64,000 nt of DNA, taken from Acanthosepion lycidas (Eukaryota > Mollusca > Cephalopoda > Sepiida > Sepiidae). Positions 9,068 to 19,880 of this stretch are shown here, piece after piece. The stretch lies in assembly GCA_963932145.1 (NCBI GenBank), contig OZ010588.1:102406012-102470011 (forward strand). The letters are read 5' to 3'. The notes beneath the pieces are model-generated. The model saw only the letters and a program-made list of their open reading frames with translations, had not been told where the DNA came from and searched no databases. A program made the position numbers and the translations under genes. Every line of letters begins with the position of its first letter. Positions within the stretch are counted from its first letter, which is position 1.

Positions 9068-9272
9068 GAATTATGTCACTTCGTGTTCTCCATATCTTGC
9101 CTGAGTTTTCATCTTAGCGGATGAATATTTATAAGCACTCCTTTGCCTAAAAAAAAGACTAACAGTAATTTTGCTTTTGTACATAAAAAATTGTTACAAA
9201 ATAAAATCCTCGCTTTTGCCTAAAGTCCCTTAGACGATTAAACGCGTGGGCTAAGATGAGTTTTCCTTTTGT

Positions 9273-9869
<597 letters not shown>

Positions 9870-9870
<1 letters not shown>

Positions 9871-10620
9871 GAACACAATACTTGACATTGGAAGAGTTTC
9901 ATCCATTGTTCCCTGATCAGAATATGGTTTACCGCTTCTCTGTCTTTCTTCTACAAGGACCACAATGATTTAACTGTCTCTGATTGTTGACGATCGGGCT
10001 AACCAGTGGCTGTAACTTTCCATTTTGAGGGTACTGGGTTGGCAGTTTACTGGCTGTTGCTTACGACCCCGAACACTTTGCTAGCACTTAGAAGGACTGC
10101 TCCGATCAAAACTGGTATAACATCGGGGTATCTTTAATGCCGTGTCGCGCATGGGTAGATGTCTCTGCATGTATTTCCGCTGGGCAACCCTGAGGCCATA
10201 TTATGCTCTGCTATCAGCCACGCACTGGCTGGTTCGTATTGTCACTGGCGTCAGATAGTGATAATTATAGTGGTCTTTTTCATCTTTCCTCAAAACCTAT
10301 CTCATGGAAATCACAAGAAGAAATAAAACTAAAGCAGCGAATCTTTTCTCCGTGAAAGGTCGCCAGATATCTTTATGAAAACAAATTGAATTCTTCTATT
10401 GCTATCTATGAATTCTTGATTCCAAAGTATCTTCTCCTTTTCAGAAAAGATCCCAGCATTCACATGCCGATGAACAGGTAATTGCCTCTCGGGGCTGCCG
10501 ACTACTCTCTCGTGTGCTTCCGTCTTTCGCAACAAAACTCTCTCAGTTATCTCTTTTTCCTATATCGACCCCCATTCCCAAGACTGGAGTATATTAGACG
10601 CAATATCTGACAATACAGAA
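9870..10620. other. Unassigned spacer
   Basis: GC content is higher than the surroundings between 10,000 and 10,260. No protein, RNA or repeat family recognised. The 68-codon minus-strand frame at 10,329-10,535 has no family features that I can identify. Confidence 0.45.
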
Positions 10621-10861
10621 AATGTACAGTGCTTACTTACCTGATTTTTTTACTAAAAATATTTTTGTCTATTGTTTTGGGGGTTAAAATAATATAAAGA
10701 CTCCTTCCCGACCACCTAGGAAAAAAGTTTATTCACCCTAAGGTATTCTATTGATAATTATAAATTTGGATATAAATGAGATTCAGGAAAAAAACTACAG
10801 CATTCTAATGATTAAACTAGTAAATTTAAAGAATTTTAGAATTCTAGAACAGCTTAAATTA

Positions 10862-10891
10862 AATCTAGAGTATTCCAGAATATTCCAGAAA
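10862..10891 (+). promoter_or_regulatory. Heat-shock element array upstream of the Tc1-like transposase
   Basis: TTCCAGAATATTCCAGAA at 10,873-10,890 is a perfect TTCnnGAAnnTTCnnGAA, four contiguous inverted nGAAn units of the HSF-binding consensus. Two further 5-bp units in phase upstream (10,862-10,871) each differ by one base. A separate TTCTAGAA is at 10,842-10,849. It lies about 13 bp upstream of a TATA box and about 55 bp upstream of the transposase ATG. Binding by HSF is inferred from consensus only. Confidence 0.7.
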
Positions 10892-10902
10892 GCCTCATAA
10901 AG

Positions 10903-10910
10903 TATAAAAG
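10903..10910 (+). promoter_or_regulatory. TATA box of the Tc1-like transposase
   Basis: TATAAAAG matches the metazoan TATA consensus. An initiator-like TCACTA at 10,934-10,939 sits about 31 bp downstream, the normal spacing, and the first ATG of the transposase frame is at 10,945. That predicts a leader of about 10 bases. Confidence 0.65.
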
Positions 10911-11440
10911 ACAGCTTGAAATAGCCACTCAAGTCACTAACCAGATGAAAGGGTACAAACACGCATCAGAACCACTTAAGGCATCTATTATTGCCCTCTC
11001 AAAAGCAGGCAAGTCTACAAGAGAAATTGCAGAAATTGCTATAATCTCGCAATCAACTGTCTTTCGAGTGGTCATGGCACATAATGATGCCACTCCTGCT
11101 CCAAGGAAGGAAACAAGAGGACGAAAGAAAAAGATTGATGATAGAACTGGCAGGGTAATCAAGAGAGAAGTTGCGAAGAATAGGACTATAACTAGTCAAG
11201 AAATTGCAGCCAGTCTAAACGAAGAGCAGAGTGTTAGTCTTGCCTCTTCAACAGTCCGTCGGTGGCTGTTAGAACAAGGCTACAAATCTTGTACACGAGG
11301 GTTTAAGCCGCTTATAAGCAAAGCCAACAAAGCCAAAGAGACTTGAATGGGTTCGCTATTACAAAAATTTCACCGTAGAAGACTGGAAGAATGTTCTCTT
11401 CTCCGATGAAACGAAAGTTGAGCTAAATTCAAAGAATAAG

Positions 11441-12140
11441 GTGAGTCACTTTATCGAACAGCACTGTACATTCTCTCCATCCATCTGCGAATATATTGAT
11501 GATTTTAATGCTCACCACGACACGTGGCTGAAACATTCTAATGGTCCTGACGTTGTCGGTATTAAATTTCTCCATTGCCGAATCCCTCACTAAAATCGTG
11601 GACTTTTCTACACATTTCCCTAGCCAAACCGAGCAACACGCTTCTCTACTGGATCTGTTTCTTAACTCCTCCCCTTGCTCTTACCGTGCTTCCCAATACT
11701 GCCCTCTTGGTAACTCGGACCTCTCTGAGCATCCGTTAAACAGGAACCCTATACAGATAATACTTCTTTCCGTTACCAGCACGCTCACAGGGACTCATTC
11801 CAGGATTTTCTTCGTGATCTCCCTGGAACCGACATCTTTAACCTCCCAATTAAAAATTGTGCCACTGAGGTTTTTTTCTGGGGTCAAAATTGGCACTGAC
11901 CTTTCCATTCCTTCACGGAAATACCAGGTGAAACCGCAATCCTCTCCAGGGCCCACACCAGCATGCACACAGGAACCACTATTTCCAGCTATACCAGTGT
12001 GACAGCTCTCGTCATAATAAGGGCCTATTTGATACTGTTTGTAACAAATGTAAGCGAGTACTCAAAGGAGCTAACTCCCTGTTTGCTGAGAGAATGAGGC
12101 ACTGCATCACCTCTAAAAACTTTGGCTCGGGCGTATCTGT
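11441..12140 (+). pseudogene. LINE fragment: end of AP endonuclease domain and linker
   Basis: Plus-strand reading across frames gives DDFNAHHDTWLKHSN near 11,500, equivalent to the G-D-F-N-A-H catalytic motif of apurinic-like endonucleases (first Gly replaced by Asp). It continues with FSIAESLTKIVDFSTHFPSQ, ASLLDLFLNSSPCSYRASQY and LGNSDLSEH (11,560-11,730), matching the N-S-L-T-Q-I-V-D, L-L-D-L-F and L-G-N-S-D-H series of Jockey/CR1-type LINE ORF2. Later come IPSRKYQVKPQSSP (about 11,910) and a region with F-A-E-R-M-R-H-C-I-T-S-K-N-F-G-S near 12,080-12,125, the linker before the reverse transcriptase. Several frameshifts and stops. The left edge truncates the Tc1-like element. Confidence 0.72.
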
Positions 12141-12414
12141 TTATATGTCGGGGCAGGCACTGATAATGCTGTGCAGCGCGAATCTGCATCTGGAGGATAT
12201 GAGAAAACATTCAAGGTCAACCATCTAAGATATCTGGATTTTCTTATTTTCCAGTATGACACAGAATTTAAATTTTTATTTTGGTATCTCTTAGGGTGTG
12301 TGCATATCATTCCAGATGGTGCCAGAATAGAGATTGCATTCAGTGTCACACCATACAATCAAGCGAGTCTGGTGTTTGCTACCTCCCAGCCACGTGTGTA
12401 TAGATTCACGTAAC

Positions 12415-13455
12415 CATTCATGCTTTCATTTCCTCTTAACTCCTCTCTTTAATATCTTGTCTTTCCCCACTCCTACTTTCCTTTTCTTTCTTTCTTCTTT
12501 CATTTCCTTTCGCCTCTTCTCTTTAATATCTTAACGTTGTTCCCACACCTACACTTCCTTTTTTCTTTCTTTCTCCTTTCATTTCCTCTTGCCCCCTCTC
12601 AGTAATATCTTGCCTTTCCCCCACTCATACGCTCTCTTTCCTTCTTTCGCCTTTCATTTCCTCTTGTCTCCTCTCTCTAATATCTTGTGACTTTCCCAAT
12701 CCTACTCTCCCTTCCTTTCTTTCTATTTTCATTTCAGCTTGCCTCCTCACTTAAATATCCTACCTTTTTCCCACTCCTACCCGCAATTCCTTTCTTTTTT
12801 CCTTTCATTTCTTCGTGCCTCCTCTCTATAACATATTAACTTTTTTCGCACTCCTACTCTCCCTTTGTTTATTTCTCCTTTCATTTCCTCTTGCCTCCGT
12901 TTTAAATAACTTGATGAAGAAGAAATAAATAAAGAGAGTGTAGCAGTGGGAAAATAGGCAAGGTATTAGAGAGAGAAGGCAAGAGGAAATGAAAGGAGAA
13001 AGAAAGAAAGTGAGTGTAGGAGTGGGGACAAAGTTAAGATATTAGAGAGAGAAGGCAAGAGGAAATGAAAGGAGAAAGAAAGAAAGTGAGTGTAGGAGTG
13101 GGGACAAAGTTAAGATATTAAAGAGAGGAGGCAAGAGAAAATGAAAGAAGAAAGAAAGGGAAAATTGGAGTGGGAAAAAAGTTATTATAGAGAGGAAGTG
13201 AAAGAAAATGAAATGAAAAAGAAAGAAAGGGCGAGAAGGAGTGGGAAAATATAAGATATTAAAGAGAAGGGCCAAGAGGAAATGAAAGGAGAAAGAAAAG
13301 AAGGGAGAGTAGGAATGGTGAAAAGACAAGATATTAAAGAGAGGAGGTAAGAAGAAATCAAATGAGAAAGAAAGGAAGGGAGAGTAGGAGTGGAAAAAGG
13401 TAACATATTAAAGGGAGAAGGCAAGAGGAAATGAAAGCAGAAAGAAATAAATTGT
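12415..13455. repeat. Large inverted repeat of a pyrimidine/purine minisatellite
   Basis: The left arm (12,415 to about 12,898) is a polypyrimidine minisatellite of about 70-75 bp units containing TTTCTTTCTCCTTTCATTTC, CTCTTGCCTCCTCTC and TAATATCTT. The right arm (about 12,899-13,455) is the reverse complement, with AATGAAAGGAGAAAGAAAGA, GAGTGTAGGAGTGGG and AAGATATTA. Each arm holds about 6-7 diverged units. The plus strand therefore switches from nearly all pyrimidine to nearly all purine at the centre. No protein coding; F-L-S-F-rich frames are composition artefacts. Confidence 0.85.
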
Positions 13456-13939
13456 AGAGAGGAGTCCAGTGGTATTGGATGATATAAAGATTGAAAGTTT
13501 ATGATATAGAGGCTAAATGGACGTGAAAAGAATGGACGGATGAAGAACGAAAACGAAATATGAAATTCATGGGAAAAAAGGAAATTAACACCAAAAAATC
13601 AAACTGGAGTGAAAAAAATATATAAACAAAGAGAATATGGAAGATTCTTAAAGAAATAAACACAGCATATTGTCACATATACTGTTTTATATAATGATTA
13701 TCAATACGGATAGAAAATCTCCTAAATATGGAAAACAGAGTGAGAATAATCTAACAACGATTATTCAATAAATTGCTGAGTTCGAAATTCCTAGAACTTT
13801 ACCGAATAAAATGATAGAAAACGGCCCAGTCCATTCATAGGCACAAAATTGAATTATGCCGCTGGAGTTTATCGGTCGAAACATTGCGACCATCATGAAA
13901 ACTGTAATCTGCATATCCAAGAAAAAAATAATTATTATT

Positions 13940-14400
13940 TTTCTTAATAACTTCCGATTTCAATGAATGCATGTGAAGACGCTTTTTCCTGATGTCGCTT
14001 TGCTTTCTTTCTGTCGAGTACGTTTGTCCTCGGCGGCAAGCCTTCGTTTCTCTTCTCCTCGCTTCAGCCCTCGGCGTAAATCGCGTCGTCGGTGATGTCA
14101 TCTCTTGAAGTCTATGGCCATCGCTCTCAAGTCCCTTTTGAAGCGAAGATGAGGTCGCCGGTGACCTGTTCCTTGTACAGACGTACCTTTGAAATCCTTA
14201 CATCGGGCATGCGGTGTACTTGTACTAGCCAGTGGAGCCGGTGTTGTTGGAGAAGGGCATATCGGCTGGGTAACTGGGCACGGGTGAGAACTACGGTAAG
14301 GTGACCACGTCGGACCAATTGATACCCAGAATGAGTCTTAGAAAGCGAAGATGTAAAACACCGAGGCGCCTCTCCTGTCTGCGTAATAATTTGAAACATT
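13940..14400 (-). pseudogene. RTE-like LINE ORF2 C-terminal relic
   Basis: Minus-strand reading from 14,399 downward: LLQQHRLHWLVQVHRMPDVR then ISKVRLYKEQVTG, matching the L-R-W-x-G-H-V-x-R-M-x-x-x-R-I-P-K-x-x-L-Y-G-E-L tail of RTE-like retrotransposons. A frame change near 14,130 leads into EEKRRLAAEDKRTRQKESKA and S-V-F-T-C-I-H-x-N-R-K near 13,970, the lysine-rich spacer and single zinc-finger-like C-x-x-C start typical of that tail. Only the C-terminal part survives and no catalytic motif is present. Confidence 0.75.
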
Positions 14401-15180
14401 TAATAAATGTTGAAGTTAACACTAGAATAATTATCGAAGGTCTTAAGACATATTTCATGTACCTCAAATAGTTTTTGGTTGTTTATCTGCGTAGTTCCAA
14501 TGTTTCTTTGGACATTTCTGAGAATTATCAATTGTGATAATGTTCGAATATTTCAGAGACTCTGCGTAATTAGTGATTTCGCGACGGCGACGCACCTGCT
14601 CGCTAGTTCATCATTTGACTTGCTTGCCTTTTCGGTGGCGTCAACTTGTTTATCGGCACCAACACCGACACTAACACAAGGAAAGTTGACCGGCAACAAT
14701 GTTATTTATTGTTCCCAGCTCTTGCCATCATTTTCAATACAATTTTCGTGAATGCACTTAATACATTAATTCTGCTTCTCGTGTCCAGTACGTAATATGG
14801 TGCACATTTCAGATAAAAATTCATTTTTTTTCAAGCTATAGATTTATTGATGCGATCTCCTTTACGCAGACGCGCATGCGTACACACACTCGCCGACACA
14901 CTTCTCTCCTGGGCAAAACGATAAACTACATCCAGCAGCAAGGCCTCTGATCAGGAGGTTTTGAGGAGGGTGGAACCACCCCTTAACTGCTGGTGTTCCC
15001 AGGTCCACTCTGACCCAGGGTGGTAGCACTTCTTAGGGTCCCAGATATGGACAAATAGTTAACTATTACCAACAACACTTTTTTGAAAAAAAATTATTAT
15101 CAGCAATATAATTTTGAAGAAAAAATATTATCAGAAACTGATTTTTCACAAAACAAAATATTACCAGCAATAAAAAAAAG
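14401..15180. other. Unassigned spacer
   Basis: No family recognised. A GC-richer patch at 14,920-15,050 (AGGAGGTTTTGAGGAGGGTG, CCAGGGTGGTAGCACTTCTT) looks like an old repeat but I cannot name it. Confidence 0.45.
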
Positions 15181-15181
15181 T

Positions 15182-15560
15182 TGTCGGCATTAAATACCCT
15201 ATTGAGGTTGATATGCCGTAAAACAAAATAAACCAAAGAATACATATTCTATTCATACGAATCTATCCTAAACATGTTGTTGGCATTAAATAACCAATTG
15301 AGGTTGATATGCCTAAACAAAATAAACCAAACTAATCTAAACCAAAGAATACATATTCTATTCATACGAATCCATCCTAAAGATGTTGTTGGCATTAAAT
15401 AACCCATTAAGGTTGATATGCCGTAAAACAAAATAAACCAAACCAATATAAAACAAAGAATACATATTCTATTCATACGAATATATCCTAAAAATGTCGT
15501 CGGCATTAAATAACCCATTGAGATTGATATGCCGTAAAACAAAATAAACCAAAATAAACC
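15182..15560. repeat. Tandem repeat, 96-111-bp units, four copies
   Basis: GGCATTAAATA recurs at 15,186, 15,282, 15,391 and 15,502. Each copy continues with TTGAGGTTGATATGCC(GT), AAACAAAATAAACCAAA, GAATACATATTCTATTCATA and CGAATCTATCCTAAA. The first unit is 96 bp, the next two 109 and 111 bp because of a small internal duplication, and the fourth is truncated by an (AT)n tract. Confidence 0.9.
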
Positions 15561-15561
15561 A

Positions 15562-15566
<5 letters not shown>

Positions 15567-15622
<56 letters not shown>
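15567..15622. repeat. (AT)n microsatellite
   Basis: Alternating AT directly at the end of the tandem repeat. The following 15,623-16,160 is unassigned. Confidence 0.95.
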
Positions 15623-15626
<4 letters not shown>

Positions 15627-16160
15627 TAGCCACTAGTATTCGAGTAGGTGAATAATTAGGGTGGCTAGCTTATTGCAGACGCTTGCTCAGGCGTATTTGT
15701 GCTTATTTAACACCTACAGAACCCAACTGTGCTGAGTATACCTTAGTTACAGAAATCACGTGTTATCTAGCGTGATCAACAATTGAACAAGGCCATCACC
15801 CTCAAGCTCTCGGTCAATATGGCAGTGGGCAAGTGACTGAATCCGAGCCGCCAGATCAGGACCAGTAATATTCCTGATCCTTAAGAAGCTACGGGTAACT
15901 CGTAAGAACAACGGAACGTGTATGGCAGCAATATTCTAAGCATGGACGAGGGGTAGACTTATAGATATGAAAGATAGATTCCGGAGAGAAGAATTGTGGT
16001 GAGACGGAAAAGTACCAGGAAGAATAAAAAGGTCAAACAGTTATGGCCCCTAAAAAGAAAGGTATTGACCAAATTTCATAGGAAAATTAGCTCAGGAGTC
16101 AGGAGAATATTGTAATGGAATGTCCAACTCTCCTTATCACCTATTGTCGATTGACTATAC
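15623..16160. other. Unassigned spacer between AT tracts
   Basis: Non-low-complexity sequence with balanced composition and no recognised coding or RNA feature. It lies between two (AT)n tracts of similar length (15,567 and 16,164). Confidence 0.4.
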
Positions 16161-16162
16161 CA

Positions 16163-16163
<1 letters not shown>

Positions 16164-16220
<57 letters not shown>
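16164..16220. repeat. (AT)n microsatellite
   Basis: About 28 AT units, uninterrupted. Confidence 0.95.
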
Positions 16221-16225
<5 letters not shown>

Positions 16226-16234
16226 GGACAGGAT

Positions 16235-16720
16235 ATATCTGGCTGACTTGCTTCGGCAATTAGGGCAGTCTCCTCTGGGGGGGCAGACAGCTACCCGACC
16301 CCCTTTCTTACGGAGACTAAGGGGAATTTTTGCCCGAGGCCACGGGTTCGGTTTTGACCTGCAAAAAAAACGGCCTTGTGCCACATCCTGCCTTGCGGGG
16401 AGGTAAGGTAAATATCCTTGCTTCGGGAATTAGTCTAGAGTTGGAGATTCGTCTCCAGCTGTGCTGCTCAAACTCTCTGCCTCTGGGAAAAGAGGATCCC
16501 CAGTCGAAAGGCAGTGTCCCGTCTAGGGAAACAGGTACCTGACTCCGGGGAAATTTTGGCCGAGGGTACGGGCTCGGATACCCCACATTAAATTCGGCCT
16601 TGTGTCACCTCTGACCGCGTGGCGCGCTTGGTAGATATCCTGGTTTCGGGAATTACTAGCTTGTTAATCGATTCCCTGTCTTTCAGTAATGTATTCTCTT
16701 TTACAATAAACCTCTATTTC
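16235..16720. repeat. Diverged tandem duplication, units about 180-225 bp, relatively GC-rich
   Basis: The motif CTTCGGCAATTAG (16,242) returns as CTTCGGGAATTAG (16,420) and TTTCGGGAATTAC (16,644). GAATTTTTGCCCGAGG and GCCACGGGTTCGG near 16,324 return as GAAATTTTGGCCGAGG and GTACGGGCTCGG near 16,551. CGGCCTTGTGCCACAT (16,371) returns as CGGCCTTGTGTCACCT (16,592) and again singly at 17,341. AATAAA at 16,706 followed by a T-rich stretch could be a polyadenylation region of a retroelement. The origin is unknown. Confidence 0.6.
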
Positions 16721-16749
16721 TTTCATCTACGCGTGTGTTGCTGTTCCTT

Positions 16750-16890
16750 TCTCTCCAGTACCACCTTTTTTCTGTTTGTAACCTCTTTAAGGATACAACA
16801 AATTGTCTCGCACGACACAGTGAACCGACTTTCTTAGCACCTGGCCTAGCAATGTCTATGATGTAGTCTTTCCATTACATTTCAACTGAG
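16750..16890 (-). pseudogene. LINE reverse-transcriptase fragment
   Basis: Minus-strand reading includes a W-K-D-Y-I-like stretch and A-K-K-V-G-S-L-C-R-A-R-Q-F, the same region as in the longer relic at 62,780-63,150. At the nucleotide level CACAGTGAACCGACTTTCTT with AGCACCTGGCC matches CACAGTGAACCAACTTCCTT with AGCAGTAGACC near 62,987. It is the segment before the L-Y-K-x-x-I-R-P motif of Jockey/CR1-like reverse transcriptases. Confidence 0.55.
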
Positions 16891-16894
16891 AAAG

Positions 16895-17010
16895 TTATCA
16901 GAGAATGAGGCACTGCATCACCTCTAAAACTTTGGCTCTCGTGATTACTAGCGTATCTGTAATAAGGTAGTAAATAATTTCAAGGTCTCTATTCCCCACC
17001 CTCTTCAATC
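16895..17010 (+). pseudogene. LINE linker/RT N-terminal fragment
   Basis: GAGAATGAGGCACTGCATCA with CCTCTAAAA-CTTTGGCTC is nearly identical to 12,089-12,130. Plus-strand frames give M-R-H-C-I-T-S-K then GSRDYWRICNKVVNNF and V-S-I-P, matching the L-G-S-R-D-F-W-R-I-x-N-x-x-x-x-x-x-x-S-x-I-P motif at the entry to the LINE reverse transcriptase. It is the same LINE family as 11,441-12,140. Confidence 0.6.
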
Positions 17011-18640
17011 GATTTGAGGTGTTATCATCCTCTATGGATGAAGATGAATGCTTTGCTTGTAATTTCTCTTCAAACTCTACTCTTGACTCATCTGGGGTAT
17101 CCCTAATTAACTTCTCATTTAGAACTGATTTTCTGTTTTTGGTACACATCGGTGAGATGTAATGTTTAGTAAAGCTGTCTCCTTTTATCAATTACGACTA
17201 AATAATGAGATAGTTCCTCATTTGATGCTCCAAACATATTTCGGGTCACTTCGACGTGATGTAATATTTAGCAATCTTGTCTTGCTACATCAATTACGAT
17301 TGAAAAGTTAGTTCGATCCTCACTGGGTTCCCCATATTTTCGGCCTTGTGCCACATCTATGCTACGCTTACAAAATTACCATACATACGGGTTTATAGTC
17401 TTTTTCTAACGATAAATCTCTCGATTTTTATACACTTGCTACACATTTTCTTTTTTAATTTTCGCGTTGTTTTTTTATTTCCTTTTTTCCCCCTGCTTCT
17501 ATCGTCGCTATTAATTTTCACTCCTTTCTTTTTGTCTGCTTCCGGTTTTCAATCGCGCCTTCTTTGTCTTTATTCTCCCAATCCGATTACACGAACTCCA
17601 GTCAAAAATAAACAGAAGAATAAAAATTAACGATCATTACTTCACTTACTTGTTCTTTAACACGAAAAAAAATACGGTCATAATTTTTCTTTTCTTATTT
17701 TTCTTTTCTTTTTCTTTTTTTTTTTTTTTTTTTCGTCTTTTTTCTTAACCAAAGGATCTATTTCTACCAACTGATTGGCGGATGGAGACTGGAAAGAAGT
17801 ATGGTGTTATTCGGTGCAACAATCGTTTGGATTATAACACATCAGACGACATGGGAGTCGTTTAGGATTAAACATCCCAGAAAGCTGGTCATTTGGTACA
17901 CTTGGTGTCCATGTGAATAATGTTTGAAAGATAAAATCACTTTGTATTTTTCTACCATTTTTTTTTCTTCTTAATGCGAGTTCTTTCGGAAAGGTGCGAC
18001 CACCAATCGTTTATTGAATTGCAAACATTCCCCGTTCATAAAGATTCAACCGTATTCCTTAGATCCTCTGGAATTTTCCAGAATACCAGCCAGTGGCGGA
18101 CTAGATCTAAAAATATCGGTTGCAGGGAGACAAAATTGGGTCCACCCAAAACAATAATAATATCATTTAATTTTCATAATGTATAAATACAATTTTAAAA
18201 ACAATTATTTTTTTTTTTTAAAAAAAAGGGGTGAAATTAAAATGAACGTGTTAAAAATGTTTATTTCTTAGTAATTACATATCCTGTAGATATTTTCGTG
18301 GCAGAAGATACCAAATCTAAATAAAGAATGTTATTATTGAATGTTTATACATTTATTAATTTTATGTAATTGCATGATAATTTTAAATAGATTACTGCAC
18401 AATTTACACATTGTCAGAAAGTGAAAAAGTAAAATGAAATCTCGTCAAAGCAATGCAAATATGCGTAAAAAAAAGAGACCCGGGGGGAAAACCACGTTAC
18501 GTCGGCGGGAAAGTAACTAAAGTGAGGATGCCTCGTCGGGATCGATTGGATAAAAATTACGAGGGGAAATTTGTCATTTGTTATGCAATACAAGCACCAA
18601 GACAATTCAAACAAAGATTGACGATAAATTGATTGGGTAG
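17011..18640. other. Unassigned AT-rich spacer
   Basis: Contains an internal near-duplication (TGTAATGTTTAGTAAAGCTG at 17,157 and TGTAATATTTAGCAATCTTG at 17,260), poly-T tracts near 17,710 and an A/T run near 18,210. No gene recognised. Confidence 0.5.
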
Positions 18641-19880
18641 GATTGGGACTATACATTAAGCGACGTTAGGGTTGGATCTATATATTTGGCGGCAGTAGGG
18701 TTGTGTCTATATATATGGCAGTGTTAGGGTTGGATTTATACATTTGGCGGTGTTATGGTTGAGTCTATATATTTGGCGGGGTTAGGGTTGGGTCTATACA
18801 TTTCGCGGCATTATGGTTGAGTCTATATATTTGGCGCTGTTATGGTTGGGTCTATATATTTGGCGTCGTTAGGGTTGGATATATACATTTGGCGGCTAAT
18901 GTTTGAGTCTATATAATTGGCAGTGGTTGGGTAGGGTCTATACATTTGGCGGGGTTACGGTTGGATCTATACATTTCGCGTAATGAGTGTTCGCGGTGGT
19001 AGGCTTGGGTCTATACATTTGGCGGTGTTATGGTGGAGTCTATATATTTGGCAGTGTTAGGGTTGGGTCTATACATTTCGCGGTGATAGGGTTGAGTCTA
19101 TACATTTCGCGGTGTTAGAGTTGGATAGATACATTTAGCGGCAGATGTTTGCGTCTATACATTTGGCAGTGTTAGGGTTGTGTCTATACATTTGGCGGTG
19201 TTAGGGTTGGGTCTATGCATTTGGCGGAGTTAGGGTTGTGTCAATACATTTGGCGGTGGTAGGGTTGGATCTATATATTTGGCTGTGATAGGGTTGGATA
19301 TATACATTTGGTGGTGTTAGAGTTCGATCTATACATTTGGCGTTGTTAGAGTTGGATCGATATATTTGGTGGTGTTAGGGTTGTGTCTATACATTTTGAC
19401 AGTTTTAGTGGTTGATCTATACATTTGGCGGTGAAAGGGTTGGATCTATACATTTGGCGGTGTTTGCGTTGGATCTATATATTGCGAAGTGTTAGTGTTG
19501 TATCTGTACATTTGGCGGTGTTAGGTTTGTGTCTATACATTTGGCGGTGTTAGTGTTGGAACGATATATTTGGCGGTGTTAGTGGTGGATCGATACATTT
19601 GACGGTGTTAGGGTCAGATCTATACATTTGGCGGTGTCAGTGTTGGATCTATACATTTGGCGGACTTAGGGTTGGATCTATAAATTTGGCGGTGTTAGGT
19701 TTGTGTCTATATATTTGGGGGTGTTAGGGTTGGATCTATACATTTGGCGGTGTTAGGTTTGTGTCTATACATTTGGCGGTGTTAGGGTTGGATCTATATA
19801 TTTGGTTCTGTTATGTTGGATCTATACATTTGGCGGTGTTGGTGTTAGTGTTGGATCTATATATTTAGCGCTATTAGCGC
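18640..19880. repeat. 29-bp minisatellite with telomere-like TTAGGG cores, about 42 copies
   Basis: The unit reads TTAGGGTTGGATCTATACAT followed by TTGGCGGTG. Copies vary at a few positions (TTGGGTC or TTGTGTC, TATATATT or TATACATT), and short indels occur near 18,895, 18,985 and 19,845. Many units contain TTAGGG, the animal telomere hexamer, followed by TTGG. The array ends at about 19,880, directly against the first 78-bp satellite monomer, with no unique sequence between. Confidence 0.9.

Larger units (their letters stand above)
10624..11440 (+). mobile_element. Tc1-like transposon, 5' portion with truncated transposase
   Basis: The element seems to start at TACAGTGCTTACTTACCTGA (10,624), a TA followed by CAGTG as in many Tc1-like ends. 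A 133-codon frame from ATG 10,945 has two helix-turn-helix regions: LSKAGKSTREIAEIAIISQS with TVFRVV (residues about 18-43), and TITSQEIAASLNEEQSVSLA through STVRRWLLEQGYKS (about 80-113), separated by a basic RGRKKK linker like the GRPR hook of Tc1 transposases. A frameshift near 11,330 is followed by RLEWVRYYKNF, DWKNVLFSDETKVEL (11,349-11,440), containing the first catalytic Asp of the DDE triad. Similarity then stops abruptly at a LINE fragment, so the rest of the catalytic domain and the 3' end are missing. Confidence 0.8.

Noticed and set aside
13042..13424. Serine/phenylalanine-rich membrane-like proteins on the minus strand
   Set aside because: They arise from translating the polypyrimidine minisatellite; hydrophobicity reflects TTT/TCC codons.
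16898..17191. 97-residue minus-strand frame with an acidic FEEKLQAKHSSSSIEDDN stretch
   Set aside because: It overlaps plus-strand LINE motifs at its 3' end. A LINE linker origin for the remainder is possible but could not be supported.
18434..18520. Short basic plus-strand frame beginning MKSRQSNANMRKKK
   Set aside because: Under 30 codons, no family features, next to a G-run; no support as a gene.
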